Shown here piece after piece: positions 1 through 15,300 of a stretch of 64,000 bases of DNA. Numbering within the stretch: the stretch's first letter is position 1; each line of letters begins with the position of its first letter. A program made the position numbers and the translations under genes. Origin of the DNA: Cinnamomum chago (taxonomy: Eukaryota > Streptophyta > Magnoliopsida > Laurales > Lauraceae); contig CP142459.1 in the NCBI GenBank assembly GCA_038049695.1, positions 67,386,001-67,450,000 of the forward strand. Reading direction: 5' to 3'. The notes under the pieces were generated by a model that made no database searches, had not been told where the DNA came from, and saw nothing but the letters and a program-made list of their open reading frames with translations.

Positions 1-355
1 AAATTAAGAATATGAGATGGAGCTTCCTAAAGATAAGAGAAAAGTAGAGAGAAGAAGTTAGAAGGTCGGGAAAGAAGTTGGGTTTTCTTCTTTCGTGGAA
101 CACATGTTGTGATGGCATGACATACTTCTGATTATGACAGGATCGCGCAACATAATCACGATTATGTCAGGCCATCTCAACATAGGGTCATTTTCATCCC
201 AAAAAAGGGCCACATGGTCTGCTGTCTTTTTTCAAAATTTCATTTTTCCGCCATTAAAGGTATGGTTAACACGTTTTCCATAAAAACCGCATCTTTAAGC
301 TGAGAAGCATAAGAACAATAACACCAGTTTGACATCTATGTAATTTTTTACTTAC

Positions 356-3300
356 AGAACGCAAGTCCCAACCAGGAGATCTGCCATATACTGAAGTTTT
401 TTGTATCCTCTCTTTCTTTATCTCCCATAGTTCACCAGATAAGGCATCGGTAGCCTTACGAAGACCCCCATTATTAACCTATTTGGAATAGGTGAACAAT
501 GAATTTCAGTTATACCCATTGGTGAGAGCAAAATATGAACCACAAAACCATCAGCTACCATCACCTTTGGCTGTGCATCAGATGAATCCTGACCTGCTCC
601 TTTTAGGGGAAGCCCAGGAGGTGCCTCTCCTTTTGCTGCAGCAGCCTACAGATGATATACATGATAATTTACTATAAGGGTTCTGATAGAAGCATTGTGA
701 TAGTCTATAAGGGTTCTGATAGAAGCATTGTGATAGTCCTTCAATAAACAAGACAAGCATAAGCAAACAACTAAATACACCGTACACCCTACGCCTTGTG
801 GAACATTCTATTTCCATGCAAGCATAGAACATTGAAATTAAACTCAGTACTCGGAATTACACCATTTCTTCAAAAAAAAAATTATTTGTAATAGGAAAAG
901 AAAATTCACCACATAGTGTCTGACAAAGAAAATAAAATTTCGAGGCATTTAACTCATACAACTTACAGAATTAGCACCAGATGCAACTGATTGAATCAGA
1001 GGCCGGTACCAATTATAAAAATTACAACTGCTAAGCATCGATCATAGAAGCTAGTGCAGCTTTTAAGGAACTAAACCATTTTTTCTTTTCCTTTTTGGAA
1101 AAAAAAAAAAGGAAAAGAAAAAGATCATAATAGAAATGCATAATTTACGAAAAAAAACTTCCAAGAACACTTAAAACCCCACAGAAGCTATGATGCACGG
1201 ATACTTCATAATGGGCAACGTATTGTGTCGTATCATATCTGATACTTCACTTTTATGTGTAAAATCCATGTCCCTGCTGTGTCCATGGCATGTTCATGCC
1301 ATATCCATGTCGTATCTTGGCATCATAGCACATAAGTAACAAAAGTGCTGATAAATATCAGACAATCTTTTTTGAATATTTTTCTTGAATGCCAGGCACG
1401 TCTCATGGCTAAATTTTCACTGAGACAACGACATAAATGTCCCATGTGTTCTATTGGAATCTTGCAGGTGATGTATATTGACTTCAAGAACTTTTGACCA
1501 CTATTCAAAAGGTTCATATTCCAGAAAACAGTAAGGGCTGCCGAGTATGGAAGCCAGATACAAAAGGTGATTTTCTGTTGAAGTCTGATGAACAGTTGGT
1601 CAACAAAGGCAAAATCAGATTTTCGCATTTTGTGGAGGATACAAGCTCCTCCAAAGGTGCTGGCTTTTAGGTGGACATCAGTGTTGGATAAGATTTTAAT
1701 TCATCATCATAGGAGGCACAAAACTAAAGTGTAGAATGTAAATGCAAGTATTTTATGTTTCAAAGGAGTGGCAGATGTTCCACATTAGTTTACGATTCCT
1801 TGTAAGAGAAACAGGTAAGGAACCATTTTCATACCTATTTGGCATGCATTGGCTGAATTGTCAATCAGTCAAAGTGGTTTCCAAAATCCCGATTCGTATC
1901 CCAAATCTTAAGGAGAACGATTCGTATCTATGTAATGAATCTCATTTACAGATGTGTCTTAGGACTCAAGTGTGAATCCTACAATTCGATACTCGTTTCA
2001 TCGAATGTTACGATTCAAGCGATTCGGCTAAGCGAGAATAGCTATAACCAATAAGTTAATATTAATAATCTTTTTTTCTTTTTTATTATTTCTTTCTTTT
2101 AGCGCTTCTATTTTTAAAAGGCTATTTAGTAGTGAATGAAACCTCCTAAGAATGTTTTGCTGCTTTGATGAGGTTTTAATGATAAATAAAGAACATGCAT
2201 TTAATTAAACCATTCGACTATATGTATGATGCTTGTCTATATCTTCTTCTTCTTTTAGTCTATTTCGGTTTTTTTTTTCATGAACACTTTCTTAACTTCA
2301 AAAGATATCTTACTGTGTAAGATAGATGGTTTGGATTATATTTTTCTTTGTATATTTTGATTTAAAGATAATAATATAGATATACCATAAACTTATTTAA
2401 CTATTTACAGGCAATTTATTTCATACATATTTTATATTTATATGTCATGATGTTCTTGATATGATTGTATGATAGACTTACTTATTATTATATTTTTACT
2501 ACTATAAATGGGAAAATAGATGGTTATGAATGATTAGTTTTTCTTTCTCTTTTAATTTTTAATTATTTTTTATTTTTATTAGAATAATAAAAAATCCTAC
2601 GATTCTCGATTTGATTCGATTCATGGGTATGAACGATTTGTGATACGATTACGATTTTGAAAACTATGATTGGGATATGTTTCGATGCAAAGATATTCTA
2701 TGGACTTGCTTGTTTGCTGTTAAGTGGCTGATATGATTAGAAAGAAATATAAGGACCTTTCATAATATGTTAGAGTATGTGTATGGTTTAGGCCTTGGTA
2801 ATTCTATGGGCTATTTCACCAAAGGAATTTAAAGGAAGATATGCAGCAGAACTTTGGAGGTGTAGGGAGAATGGTGATGATATGCCATTCTAACATGTGA
2901 TTTTTTTTTTGTTTTGACATTGTTGGCCATGTTGCTTTTGAACTTTACCTTGTTATGTTAAAGAAAGAAATTTATCATTTAAAAATAACTAAATAAATGC
3001 TAACTTAACATATAATGGCGTGAAAAGGCATGCGTCTACTATGGAGAGGTGTAGGGAATGAGTCCGTTGGGGTTGGTTCTCTCTCCTGTAATTCCCCAAT
3101 AAAGATAAAAAATGTTTCTGCACTTTCAAATTAAGGGTATTTTATAGATCATTGATAATAGGATGTAGGTTAGTGGCAAATTAAGGGTATTTCAGTCCTT
3201 TTTATTTTGTTGACTTTAACGTGTCAACATTAAAATATTATAAGGTTAACATGATGCCTGAAACTATGTTTATGGTTTTCCCTTCTAAGAACATATATAA

Positions 3301-6300
3301 TCAATATGAGAGCTGAAGAGCCCTAGCCTTTGGCTTTGGTGAAAACATAGTCATCTTTTGGAGTTCACGTGCAATCGTAGGGAAGCTTTCAAACTTTAAA
3401 GTTGGGGGAAGAATATCTTAACCAAGATCAAGGTACCATCATCTTGGTTTGTGTAAGTTCTCTGCTTTTCTACTTGTTTTCTTGATCTCTTTTGGCATTT
3501 CTTGGGAGTAAGGATCAACGGGATTTATCCAGTTGAAAAGTTCCCTCAAGGTTGTTGGAGTCTGGATCAGCTTACATTAGATTAGTATCGGAGTCTTGAT
3601 CTTCCACCCTGACATTCATAAGTGATCACCTGACATCTTGCATGCCACATGGCTGAGCTAGAAGTCGAGCAGATGGAGGAGAGAAGACGAGTTGATAGAC
3701 TCAATTGAAGAAAGGTTTGAAACAAAAGAGAAGTAGTTCCATGCCATTACTCAACAATTTGTTAGTTTAGCAGTGGGTTCTGAACCTTCAATCTAACATG
3801 GTGTAAATGGATTTGAAGGGGGTACTTCCAACAATTTTTCCCAAAGAGCTCCACGTAATGAGCCATGACAAGGGGGTGTAAGTGTGATCGTGACCAAGGG
3901 GATGTCAGTGTGATCGTCACCAAGGGAATGTAAGTGTGAGCGTGGTGCCATGGGGAAATATCTCTAAGTTCAAATTGTTATCCTTGGTTGGACCACAGCC
4001 CCAATCTTCAATGCTTACCCCTGTTGATGAGAACTTGATCTTTCCACTCATGATAAACTTTTGAAGGAGCATGACACAAGTGACAAAGCAACACCTGATA
4101 TAAATGTCGAGACACCACATCTTAATTTGGAAGATGTCTTTGATATTTGTCAAGATAGTGACGCTAATGATAAATCTATCCTTGATGTGATGTGTATCCC
4201 TACAATGATGTTCATAATTGTAATAACCTGGGCCAGATTAGGCCCAGATTCGTCTGGCCCATAAGGTATTAGGTATCTGGGCCAGATTAGGCCCAGAATT
4301 GTCTGACCCATATGATACTAGATTGGGTTGGGTTGTATTAATTGGTTTTTCTTAACCTGCTTCCAATCCATTAAAGCCCATTTTGTTATGGTTAGGTTGT
4401 TAGAACGACATCTCCTTGAGAAGAGGTTTCCGTTCTGATACCTAGGGAGCAGTAGAGATCGAACCTTATCCCCGAAAATAATTTAACTTGTTATCTTCTG
4501 TATTTCTTTCCGATTGTTCCATTTTGGGTTAAAGAGGAGAAGAGAGGAAAAAGTACAGAGGGACTTTCCTTGGAAGCAGCAGAGAAGGATCTCAGGGAGG
4601 AAGAAGCTAGAGGACCTAGTGGATGCAGTACTCGAGATCCCACATCAACCGTGCCACGATCTGCTACACTAGAAGGTGAGTGATATTTCCAAGTACACAG
4701 AGAAATAGGGGTTATTTGGGTTATTCTATGTTTCCATTGATTATGAAGATAACCCAAATAGGGGAATCAGGGAATGAAGATCTGATTATTGACAGATCTT
4801 GAAATTTCCTTCCCTATATGAGGATCTAGGGTTTGACCAAGATCTGTGATCTCCTTATCAAATTAGCAATAGATTATAATTATTTTATCTGTTGGATATT
4901 ATAATTGGATATTTTTTATATACCTTAGTTGTGGAAGAAGAAATCAGATGAAGCCAAGCAATGTCCTGGCTGCAAACCAAATCGACAGGCACAAGATCTG
5001 TCGATTTGGGTAGTATGATCACGTGGCCCACCTTATCAGGAATCACTCCCAGGGATCTGATAGCAGACCCCTGGGCGACCCTAGTGTAGGTGGACCCATA
5101 TGGAAATGGGTCCCATCAGGCCCTCATCAGAATCCAGAAAGTTCCTGCATCGGTAATTTGGGGATTTTGGGTTTATCGGTGGATTGGATAGTGGGACCAT
5201 GTGGCCCACCCGATCACACATCTAACCCAGGGATCTGATAGCAAACCCTTGGGCGACCCTAGTGGAGGTGGACCCATCCGGGCTGGGTCCCATCTGGCCC
5301 ACCATCCATTGGTTCTAAGAACCTAGGGCGAAGTTGCAGAGCTTTGTTTGGGCAACATGCAGTAGCAGACCCCATTAGGGGGATCCGATCACAAATCTGG
5401 CCCGATCATATTGTTGTGCATGGCTAAGCGATGTGATAGTGATTTGGAGCTGTGATCTGTGGGGTCACCATTCTAAGCTCCCCTGTTGTTGTAGGCGTGG
5501 ACCACATCGTTCTGGAAGATGGGTTCTGAACTTGGTTCCTTCCACGTACTTAATCATGTAGTGGGGCCAAGAAATGTAACTTGATGATTGATCCGGACCA
5601 AAGATTTATTAGTGGGGCCCTGGGTGACATTGGAGGTCAGCTCCATCAACGGTGTTGATCGGTGGGGTCCACAATCTGAGTTGCCCAGCTTTGCAGGCGT
5701 CCAGCACTATTACAGAACGGTGTGAGTGAGGATGGCTTTGACTTGTATAGGAATAAAGGGGAGAATGGTGACCTGATGACTTGATGGCATGTGACCTGAT
5801 GACCTGTCATGGATTGGAATAAAAAAATGAGATCGGGATGACCTGGTTATTTGAGAAGGATGGGAATAAAGTAGATGGTGTGGTGATGACATGTGGTGTT
5901 GTAATCCCATTGACTCTTAGTGTGGTGAAATTATTTATATTGCCCCCTTTTGTTTCTCTAAATTAGGAAAAAGGCCCTAATTGAATTATATAACTCAAAG
6001 TTATCTATTATCAGTACACATTTTGGTAGTCCTTGAGCATGTTATTGACTTAGGAATGAATACCCAAGTCAATAGGGCAAACTCTAAAACTAACAGTAAT
6101 TCTGTATTTTTGCTTGAGCCATTATTGATAATATAGAATTTAGAAGATATGGGAGTAGTACCACAGAAGAGGGTACTAAATGTTGAATCTAAGTGGGGCC
6201 TAATCAATCCCGATTAGGATGAACTAATCCTATATCAAAATAATTAATGTACATAATCCTATGATAGTTCTACTTAATGCATAGTAGATATAAAGAATTA

Positions 6301-9300
6301 ATGAATTTCTAGTGAGAGTATTTCGATATGAACTTTATATGAGATAGTGGTATTACATTTGAAATATCAGCAAGGATCCCTACTTCTGAATATTGAATTG
6401 ATTATTGAACCCTTGAGGGCCAGGAGGAATAAGGTTGGACGAGGACTAAAATACTGTTTGTAGAATTAATCTCCTTATCGGGAGTTTTTTAATAAATTAT
6501 AGAAAGGACTTCCTTTTGGAAAGGGACTGAATTACTGAAAGCTCTATATGGTAGAGTTTTATTATAAGAACCCATAATTGGGATTACTGACCTTACTGAA
6601 GTTAAGGACTGAATATGAAATCTCACTAATTAATAAGAAAAATCTACATGTGACTCACTATCATCTCGTGAATTCTTCTGCACTTTTGTTAATGAATTAT
6701 ATTTGTAATGACCTGTGCATCTGGAATTATTATTCACCAGTTTTCTGATAAGTGGTTGCCCCCACTTCAGGTACGCAATGTTTGGGGGAGCTTGGCAACG
6801 ATGGGAATCTGCCATTGGACTTCAATTTACGTGGCTGATGAGAGAGCGTTACTAATAATCTGGATATTGATGTTTAGGATTAGTGATTTATTATTATTTT
6901 TATTTTATTTTATTAATATTGAACTTTGAATCCCTTATGATGATAGATTTGATTTGTCTGCGGACTTCATATTATTTATCTCTTATTAATGATCCTTTTA
7001 AATAAATTTAAAGTATTGCTCAATTCTGAGCCATAACTTGATTTATGTGGTGATCTTAATTTTCTTATAGTAAGACCTCGGGTCCTGATGAGCTCCGAGA
7101 TTCGGGGTGTTACAATAATCTAGCCTTAAATACGTGCTTTAATGCCGACTCCCACCCAAGCGATATGGACTTGGACACTAAAGACAACCTGGAAGAATCC
7201 ATTAACACCTTCAATTTATTCACAATTTGATAATCAGGCATTAGATTTAGTTGCAGTGGGCAGACTGGATGAATACTCTATAAAGATTTTGCCATTGTCC
7301 AGACAGAGATCTAAAAGAAAATCATGGTGCCATCAGCCGTGAACTATAGGAATGCAACTCATTCTTTTCCATCAATAGTATGCAATAAGAATTCAAGGAC
7401 AAATTCTTTTTCAATTAGAGAGGGAAATGATTTAGCCAAAGAGGAAGTCCATGAAGGCACAACTAAGCCCAACTGACCAGACCACACCAGGACCTAACCA
7501 TACTTTATTTTCGTAGTTTTAGTAAAATGATCTTATTTTATGCACCAAATGGGGTCTGACCAACATGAAACTGATTATGTTGGATAGCTTATTGAGTTAG
7601 CTTTTCAATGAGCCCAAGATTGTGTGATTCTGACTTCGTTTGAAAATGTTATGGACCAAATTATGATAGGATATATGTTAGCAATGGATTTTAGGTTGCC
7701 CTTAAAATTTAATTATCTTCAAAGTTCAAGATTAAAACATTGCTAGTACTAGATTAATTTGATGGTTCAGAACTTCAGATTATGCTAAGGGTTTTCTCTT
7801 TATGTGAGAACATATATAACCATTATGAGAGCTAGAAACCACAGCCTCTGTTTTGGTGAAAATATTGTTATCGTGGAGTTCAAGCCCAACCTTAAGGGAG
7901 CATTCAAACTCTGAATTGGAGAAGGAATATCTCAATCAAGATTGAGGTATCATCTTCTTGGTTTATGTTAGTTTTCTGCTTGTCTGGTTATTTTCTTGAA
8001 TCTGTTTTGGTAGACCATCTAAAATATATAAGGGATTTCCCACATGGTTGACCATCTCGTTTTCCCTTCATTTCTATTTTTTCTCCTCCACCCTTCTCCC
8101 ACATTCAACAACGTTTACGTGGGTATGGTGTGGATCAAATAAAACTTAAATCATATGCTCCTAACCCTTATTTTAGAGACCTAATGTTTAGTGGATTTAT
8201 AAGTAATTTCGTTTTGGTGAATCAGTCCAATAGTTTATAATGGTCAATTCAAAATCAAGTTATTTGCAGGCAGAGGGGTACATTCACTATGGATGTCCAG
8301 TCTTTGGGGTCATCATCATTGGCAACCAAGGAGTCTTCCATCTTCATGCTTGTTCATTGCATTCACAATAATGAGAGGGAAAGAGAATTTTCATTGAATC
8401 GCAAAAATGAGAAATTACGAGGGAAGTTTATATTACTTACTAGTTTGAGCATTGCTTAATAAATTCATCTATTTTAGAATCCAAAATGACCAAGTAGGTA
8501 CAATGTTGTGTAGGGATTTCAGTTACGCATTTATCTAAGCACATAGAGGTTTATAGTTCTACTCTTAAGCACCAAGAAATAACTAACTTTGCACAATGAA
8601 GTGATAAGAGACAATATGAAATGACATATGCAATGTGAGAGATTAAACAAAAATCAAAGGAACACGGAAAAAAATGCTGCATTGACATAAAAAGGCCAAA
8701 TAATGAACAAGAACTTAATTGCTGAGTTTATAATTGTTTATTCTGAAATTTAACTACAGTACAAACGATTAAAATATTACAACTTACAACAATAACTCCA
8801 ACTTACAGGCCCACCTTAGCTTCCTCTATAGCAATTGTGCTTGGCACACGGCGGTGATCCTTTCGACGTGCAGGCTCATGAACCTCTACGTCTTCCATGT
8901 TGACCCCAGGCACTGCTGTCAAAATGACACTTACCCATTCCACATTATGGTCTTCACCATTTTCTGAGCTGTCAAGCAATTGCTGCTCAACAGAAAGACT
9001 CACATGAACAAATTTCACTTTGGCCTCCCACAAATGAGCCATTGCCTTGTCAATAGCCTGAGAAGTAGATATTGACATCCCATCAGAACTATGATGTGCA
9101 TCCCGTAAGTTCCACAAAGGATACGCCCATGGAGGAGGCTTTGGCAATTGTGCATCTCGGTTTGCTAAAGGTATACCGCCTCTAGAAAGTTTTTGAGCAT
9201 CAAATGTCTCTTTAATATGGCTGAGGAAACAAGGGGAAAAACAAAGAAAACAAAACAATGTCCAATTGTTGAACTCTTTAATTTCAAATGGACAAGAAAT

Positions 9301-12300
9301 TAAAAACATAATATTAATATAATAATGCAAGCAATACAGTTAGATCATACAACTGCATAAATACCTTTGGACTTCACCCTTCAGAACCTCAACCCATATC
9401 ATATAGGGTGCTTTCTCCCTAGAATTCAAAAGAACAGCTTCTTCTTCAGGTATATGAACCACTCGATACAGCTCTTTCCCCATTGGAAAGCACACACCTG
9501 CAGTGGTAACACTATATTTAAGATGAAACCAAGAAGCATACAGAATGAAAAAAAAAATACAGAAAATTGAGAACATAACATCTTATAATAAGAGAAGTAA
9601 GAAATAGTCAGCAATAATATCCACAAGTTCTTAAGTGCATAAATCAGAAAAAAAATCTTCCAAAGAAACATGATTATTGTAGGAAAAGATAAATTAGAAA
9701 TATTAGGAGCACCTATTAAAAAAACTTCTCATACTTCCATCTAGTTGTGAGATATTTACAAAGTATAAATTAAAGTATATTAAGAAAATACTAGAAATCA
9801 ACCAATTCAACTAAGAACCATTCAGCAAGGGAAAGAGACAAGCTTCTTTCATGTGTGTGTCCATGTGTGCTTCATGTGAAAGGAAAGCTTCTCTGAGTTG
9901 TTATCCAAGCAAAAGTTTCTACATATATTACAAATTGTCTTATTCACGTTGTTTTATTCAGCCTTCTAATGGTAGATAATTAGGGACGTGATGTAATGAC
10001 CTGGACCCGGACCCACTACCTACATGATATTGTCTGCCTTGGCTCATGGGATTTCAACCCAATCTTGTCGCACGGTTTTAAAAGGCCTCATGTGGAGTTA
10101 AGGCCAGTTCACACACATATATACCCAAGATCAGGACTAGCAGGTTTCCAATGTGGGACTAATGCACCACTGCATAGCCAGTCCTTTAGAGTTTCACCAG
10201 CCCTCTCTCTCTAGGCAGATGCTCGCCGGACCCAACGCCCTTCTACAGGGGGTCCACAGGCATGACACTTAACTTTATTATCATAGTACAGAGAAGACAA
10301 AAAAAAAGAGCAAAAAAACCACTAAGACGAGCCTGCAGTGCCACATGAAGTGTCTTTCTCAATGTGCTACTAGTACGGAAATCATCCACATATAAGCACT
10401 TGTTTACTACAAGTGTAGCAATGCTGCTCCCTCCAGTTCAACAATTGGTTGTGATGCAATGCTTCTCAATATACCATTTTCAAGTTAGTCCAAAGATGTT
10501 TTCATAATTACAAATGAGGAGAAATTCATTTTCAGGTATGGACTTGACAGAAGAATTCAAGACAATTCCATTAGTGCATGTTGTTTGCAGATGACATCAA
10601 ACAAGAAATCAAGTAAATGACTGAGTAACAAAGTTTGGAGAAAAGCATTTCAGGCACATGGAAGTGAATCTTAGTAGACTGGAGACAGAATATAAGGTAT
10701 GCAAGTGTAGTAGTTACAAAAGTAAGGAGTATATCCAGTGTAAATTGAGAAATGCCCAGACCATGGCTACTTAGCGGCAGCATTAACGGCCGTAGTGGTT
10801 AAGGTTGCTGCGCTATTTTGAAAATAGCAGCGCTACAGTCTAAAATCTATTAGAGCCAAGCAGTTCTAATTTAAAACATTGTTTTTCCTATTTCTTCTCA
10901 TGTCCTTTCTTAAAGTTGTCTTTACCGTTAAACGGTTCTAAGTCACTAAAAGAACACAAGATTGGTTGCTATCGAGTTTTTTTTACCACTTCGAAAATTC
11001 TCATCGCTATGTCGCTATGTCACTGCAACCGCTACGTATTGCCTGCAACATAGTGTTTTCGCCACTAGCCACTACACCCACCGCAACCGCTATTCTGATC
11101 CTTGACCTAAACCCTCTCTCACAGATTCTGATTTTTAGGAGGAAATATATGGTTGTCCAAAATCTGTACCATTACAATGAGCATGCAGCAGCTGGAATTG
11201 ATACTGAGGTATTTCTTTAATTTTGATGTCCAAACTTAGTTCTAATGTGAAAGTTTTCAAATTTCACACTTATAGTTATGGTCCTCAAATTGATAATTAA
11301 CCCATGAATGACTGTCCTGCATGGATTACTCAAATTACCTTTGAAACTTCACCTCATCACCCATTTGCTTCTTTTTTTCTTTAATTTCAGGAAATGTAAC
11401 TTTCACTATAAGATAAAAGAACTTGCAAATATACTATGCCTTCAACGAACAAACCAATCTCAATTCTCAAGAGCATAAAAAGGATATAGTTCTGCCCAAG
11501 CAATGCTAAACAAGGATGAAAATAGCAGCAGCAGCGAGCCGCCAAAACTCTACGTAGCGGCGTAGCGGTGCGATTAAAAAAAGTTGTGAAAAAAATCAGA
11601 AAAATTCCCAGAAAATCCAGAATATTGAAAAATGCTTGAATATATGGTCCTTTTACAAAAGTAGCTAGTATAGGGGGGTGTAGCGGTCCCATCATTGCAT
11701 GAAATCCTGTATCACTGGATGATTATAAAATGATAATATTGATATATTTTTTCATATACATTCATGTTCGTTAGCTCTGCTAAGCTAAAAACCAAAAAAA
11801 TTGTTTATAATCAAACAGTGTTATCAAAATATCATCACCATTATGCTTAGAATATAACATTTTAGAGTTGCATTTTGATATTGATATATATATATATATA
11901 CATATATATATAGAGAGAGAGAGAGACAAAGAGGGAGAGAGAAATTTCCAGTTAAAGTGAAATTTGATTAGGGCCTTATTTCCTATTCGAGTTAAATTTT
12001 CCTAGGTCCCATGTCCTATTAGAGTGAAACTTGGTTGGGCTCTATTTCTTATTAAAGTGACATTTGCTTGGGCTCTATTTCTTGTTAATATGAGATCTCG
12101 TTGGAGCTCTATTTTTAATTGGTGTGAAATCTGGTTGGGGCCTATTTCCAATTGGAGTGAAATTTTGAGTGGGCCCTATTTACAATAAGAGTAAAATTTT
12201 AATTAGGTGCTATTTTTAATTAGAATGAAGTTTGGCTAAGGCCTTAATTTCAGTTAAGTAAGATTTGGTTAGGGAGTAACTTTTTTATTTTAATACTTGG

Positions 12301-15300
12301 GCCTCATTGTGGAGCCCACCAATTAAGGTTGTTTTTTTTTTTGCTGGGGCCCACTTAATTTTTTATTTGAATCTACCATAAGGTGGGCTGTGGGCCAAAT
12401 TGGGGTCCATATGTTACCCTTTAAAAACGATGGAGGGCAAAATCAACTAGGGCATTGGCTGCCCAATTGTTTTCGCTAAAACAGAAGCATCGAGAGAAAG
12501 AAAACGAAAAGAAAAGAGGAAAGATCTATTGCTGCTGTTCCAAGCTGTTGCTGCTACTGCAATTTCTGCTGCTGCGATTCGATGTTGCTGCCTGCTGCGA
12601 CAGTGGTGGTTGGTGGTAGCTGCTGCTGGTGCCTCTCCAGGTATGTCTCCTTCTTGCAAGTTGTAGTCGCTATTCTTTCTTTCTTTCTTCTTGCACTAGG
12701 TTGGATGGATACAGGGGTAGAGAAGGTTTTTTTTTTTTTTTAATTTCTGCAGCTGTGCCCGTTATGTAGCGGCGCTACATCAATGTAGCGGCCGCTACGC
12801 TTGTGAGCGCCGATAAATATCAAAAAGCGTCGCGGTGGTCGCCCAATTTTGCAGCCAATACGCTGCGTATTAGATGCTATTTACATCCTTGATGCTGATG
12901 ATTAACTCCACAAAATTCTACCTAGCACCTCCACAAGTTCAAAGGAAATAATCCTAAAATTCCTTTGTGATATAAACTTGACTCGAGCTTTTAATGTAGC
13001 ACTGTTTGGAGAATCTAATTTGTAAAAAAAAATGTTCAACAATGTCCCTCTAGCCAAAAAGACCATCATGCAACAACTCAAGTCTCCACTACATTTAACC
13101 CTGTCAATTAAAATAGCAATATTTCAACTTTTGAGGAAAGATGTGGTTGTTTGTGGCAGCATCCAGTGCACTCCAAAGAGTCTCATAAAATAATCCTAAA
13201 TTGATATTGCAAAAGGGCAATGTACAAGTAAATGGTGGATCTTTGCATATTGTAAATGCAGTACACACACATAACAATCATAATCTTTTGACTGTATGCA
13301 TGATCAATTGCCAATATCTTATCTTGAAAAGTAACTAATGAAATCCAACTTTCTTTGAGGATCCTTGATATTCCACGAATATATTAATCCCTTAGAAACT
13401 GCCCTTCAAGTTCAAATAGACTCATAAAGTCATTTTCGTTAAAAATACACCAGTGGCATCTGGTTTAAATATGCAGATATCTAGACCAATCTTTGGCGTA
13501 AAAAGGCCATGAATAAGAGCTAATAACTACACTAAAGTAGCAATCTCCCATGTGCTTATATTTCATATGACCTATATGTTTCCTTTCCTTGCCACAATCA
13601 ACCTCATTATTAAATAAGACTATAAGAGTAGATGGTTATCAATTAAGTGATGCATGCATGCAACCACGCTTAATGGTTCATGAATCATGAGTTACTAGAG
13701 AACACCATATATGTGGCTGGCAACTCTTTCACATGGCATTGGAACTTGGACATTAGAATAATGAATAGGCACCTAAGAAGGATACAAACATATTATCAAA
13801 ATCACCATTTATCATATGTGAGACTTGCAACCTCAACCAAATCCCAAGATTTATGCTCACATTTTCTAATAGGCGAATCGTTTGGCTAAAGCGTACAGGG
13901 AGGGGATTGCAAAGGAACTAGGTTATACAGCACTAGCCGGGATACGGTTGACAGTCTTGTTTAGCATCTCTTGTTCAGCCTGGATAAAAAGACATTAATA
14001 GAATGACATGTTATGTAGAACTTTCTTCACTTCGTCATTATTTATTTTTACACTCTTCTTTAGCCTCATAAACTTTCACGAGTGCTCGAAAACAAAGGAT
14101 ATATGTCATCGTAAGACCTTTCCACATTCTTTAGTGAAGCCAATTTGACAGCCACTATTAGAGATGTCAAATGGGCCAGGCCGGCCCGGTTCGGCCTGCC
14201 AGTCAACGGCCCGTCTGGGCCGAGGAGGCTGGGCCCGCCTGGCACGTGGGCTACCCTCTGTGGCCCGTCAGAATGGGCCCGCCAGGCACGGCCCGCCAAA
14301 AAGTGACTTTTTTAAAAAAAAAATGTCCATTTTACCCCCACCCAAACAGCCATAAAACGATCATATAAGGGGTATTTTGTGTCCTTTTCAATTTTACAAA
14401 GTCTATAATTTTAGGTGATTTTACTCCTGGCGCAACTACATCTCTAACATTGGTTAGCCACTTAGCCTTATCATTAAAGGCATGTTTGTGGTTTAAGTGA
14501 TAAAGAAAAGACGGTGGAAAAGTAGTCCCAAGGTTTGGTTTTCTTATTTTATCTATGGTTAGCAGATCACAACAAGTGGAAAAGGAAAGTCTAAACCTTG
14601 ACTTCATTTATACGCTTCATAAAACCCAAGAAAACTGAACCGGCTGTTGGAGTTTCTGATCTCATTTCTATTTCAATCCTTTCTTTCTCTCGTCTCTCAA
14701 ATTATTATTTTTTTAATTACTTTGATGTTTACTTTATTATTTCTCCGGATATTGATGGCCAGCTTGCAGTTTATCAAATAGGTTGGCCTTGAACAAATTT
14801 GGGCTTGCTGAAAATCCTGACCCCACCTGTCTGTTGATTGTTGGCAATGGCAGTTAACCATCTCATCTGTTCTCCTGGCTTTATCTTGCTCTATGTTTTT
14901 TGTCAATTCTTGGGCTCTTTTTAACTTTCAAGCATCGGTTATATCAACGGTCCAATACGTGCACCCTACAAAACCACTTCTTCCTGCACTTATTGTCGCG
15001 CCAGGAGTAAAAAAAAAACCCGCTGGCCCGCTAGCCCGTCTGGCCGGCCCGCTCCAGCCCGCCCCATGGCGTGCCGTGCCAGGGTATTTCCCCGTTTGAC
15101 ATCTCTAGCCACTATGCTGCCCAAATAAGCATGTAAGCATCAGTGCGTGCTATGCAATTATTTTCCACATCTCAGTGTATTATGAATAAATTTTACCAAT
15201 AGAAATCATTCTATCAAAATTTCCAATAAATCCACCTTAACCTGATTAAGAAAGAGATAGAATGAATTATAAATATGCACAAAAATACTAGAAACAAATA

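Larger units (their letters stand above)
3288..8010 (+). mobile_element. Old, decayed LTR retrotransposon interrupted by a solo LTR
   Basis: Two direct repeats about 210 bp long, 3288-3495 and 7805-8010, align by eye at roughly three quarters identity; both begin near GAACATATATAA and continue through GGTATCATC-type sequence, and look like LTR remnants. Downstream of the left one, AGATTAGTATCGGAGTC near 3579 resembles a decayed initiator-Met tRNA primer-binding site. Outer LTR boundaries are not resolved. Between the repeats lie only short broken reading frames (for example 4061-4213 continuing near 7120). It sits in intron 5 of PI4K beta in antisense orientation to the gene. A 2.9-kb solo LTR is nested inside, so this element is the older one. 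Confidence 0.6.

Noticed and set aside
9992..10267. Cassandra-type element with a 5S rRNA-like promoter
   Set aside because: I looked for the 5S internal promoter boxes and did not find a convincing match; kept only as a possible solo LTR.
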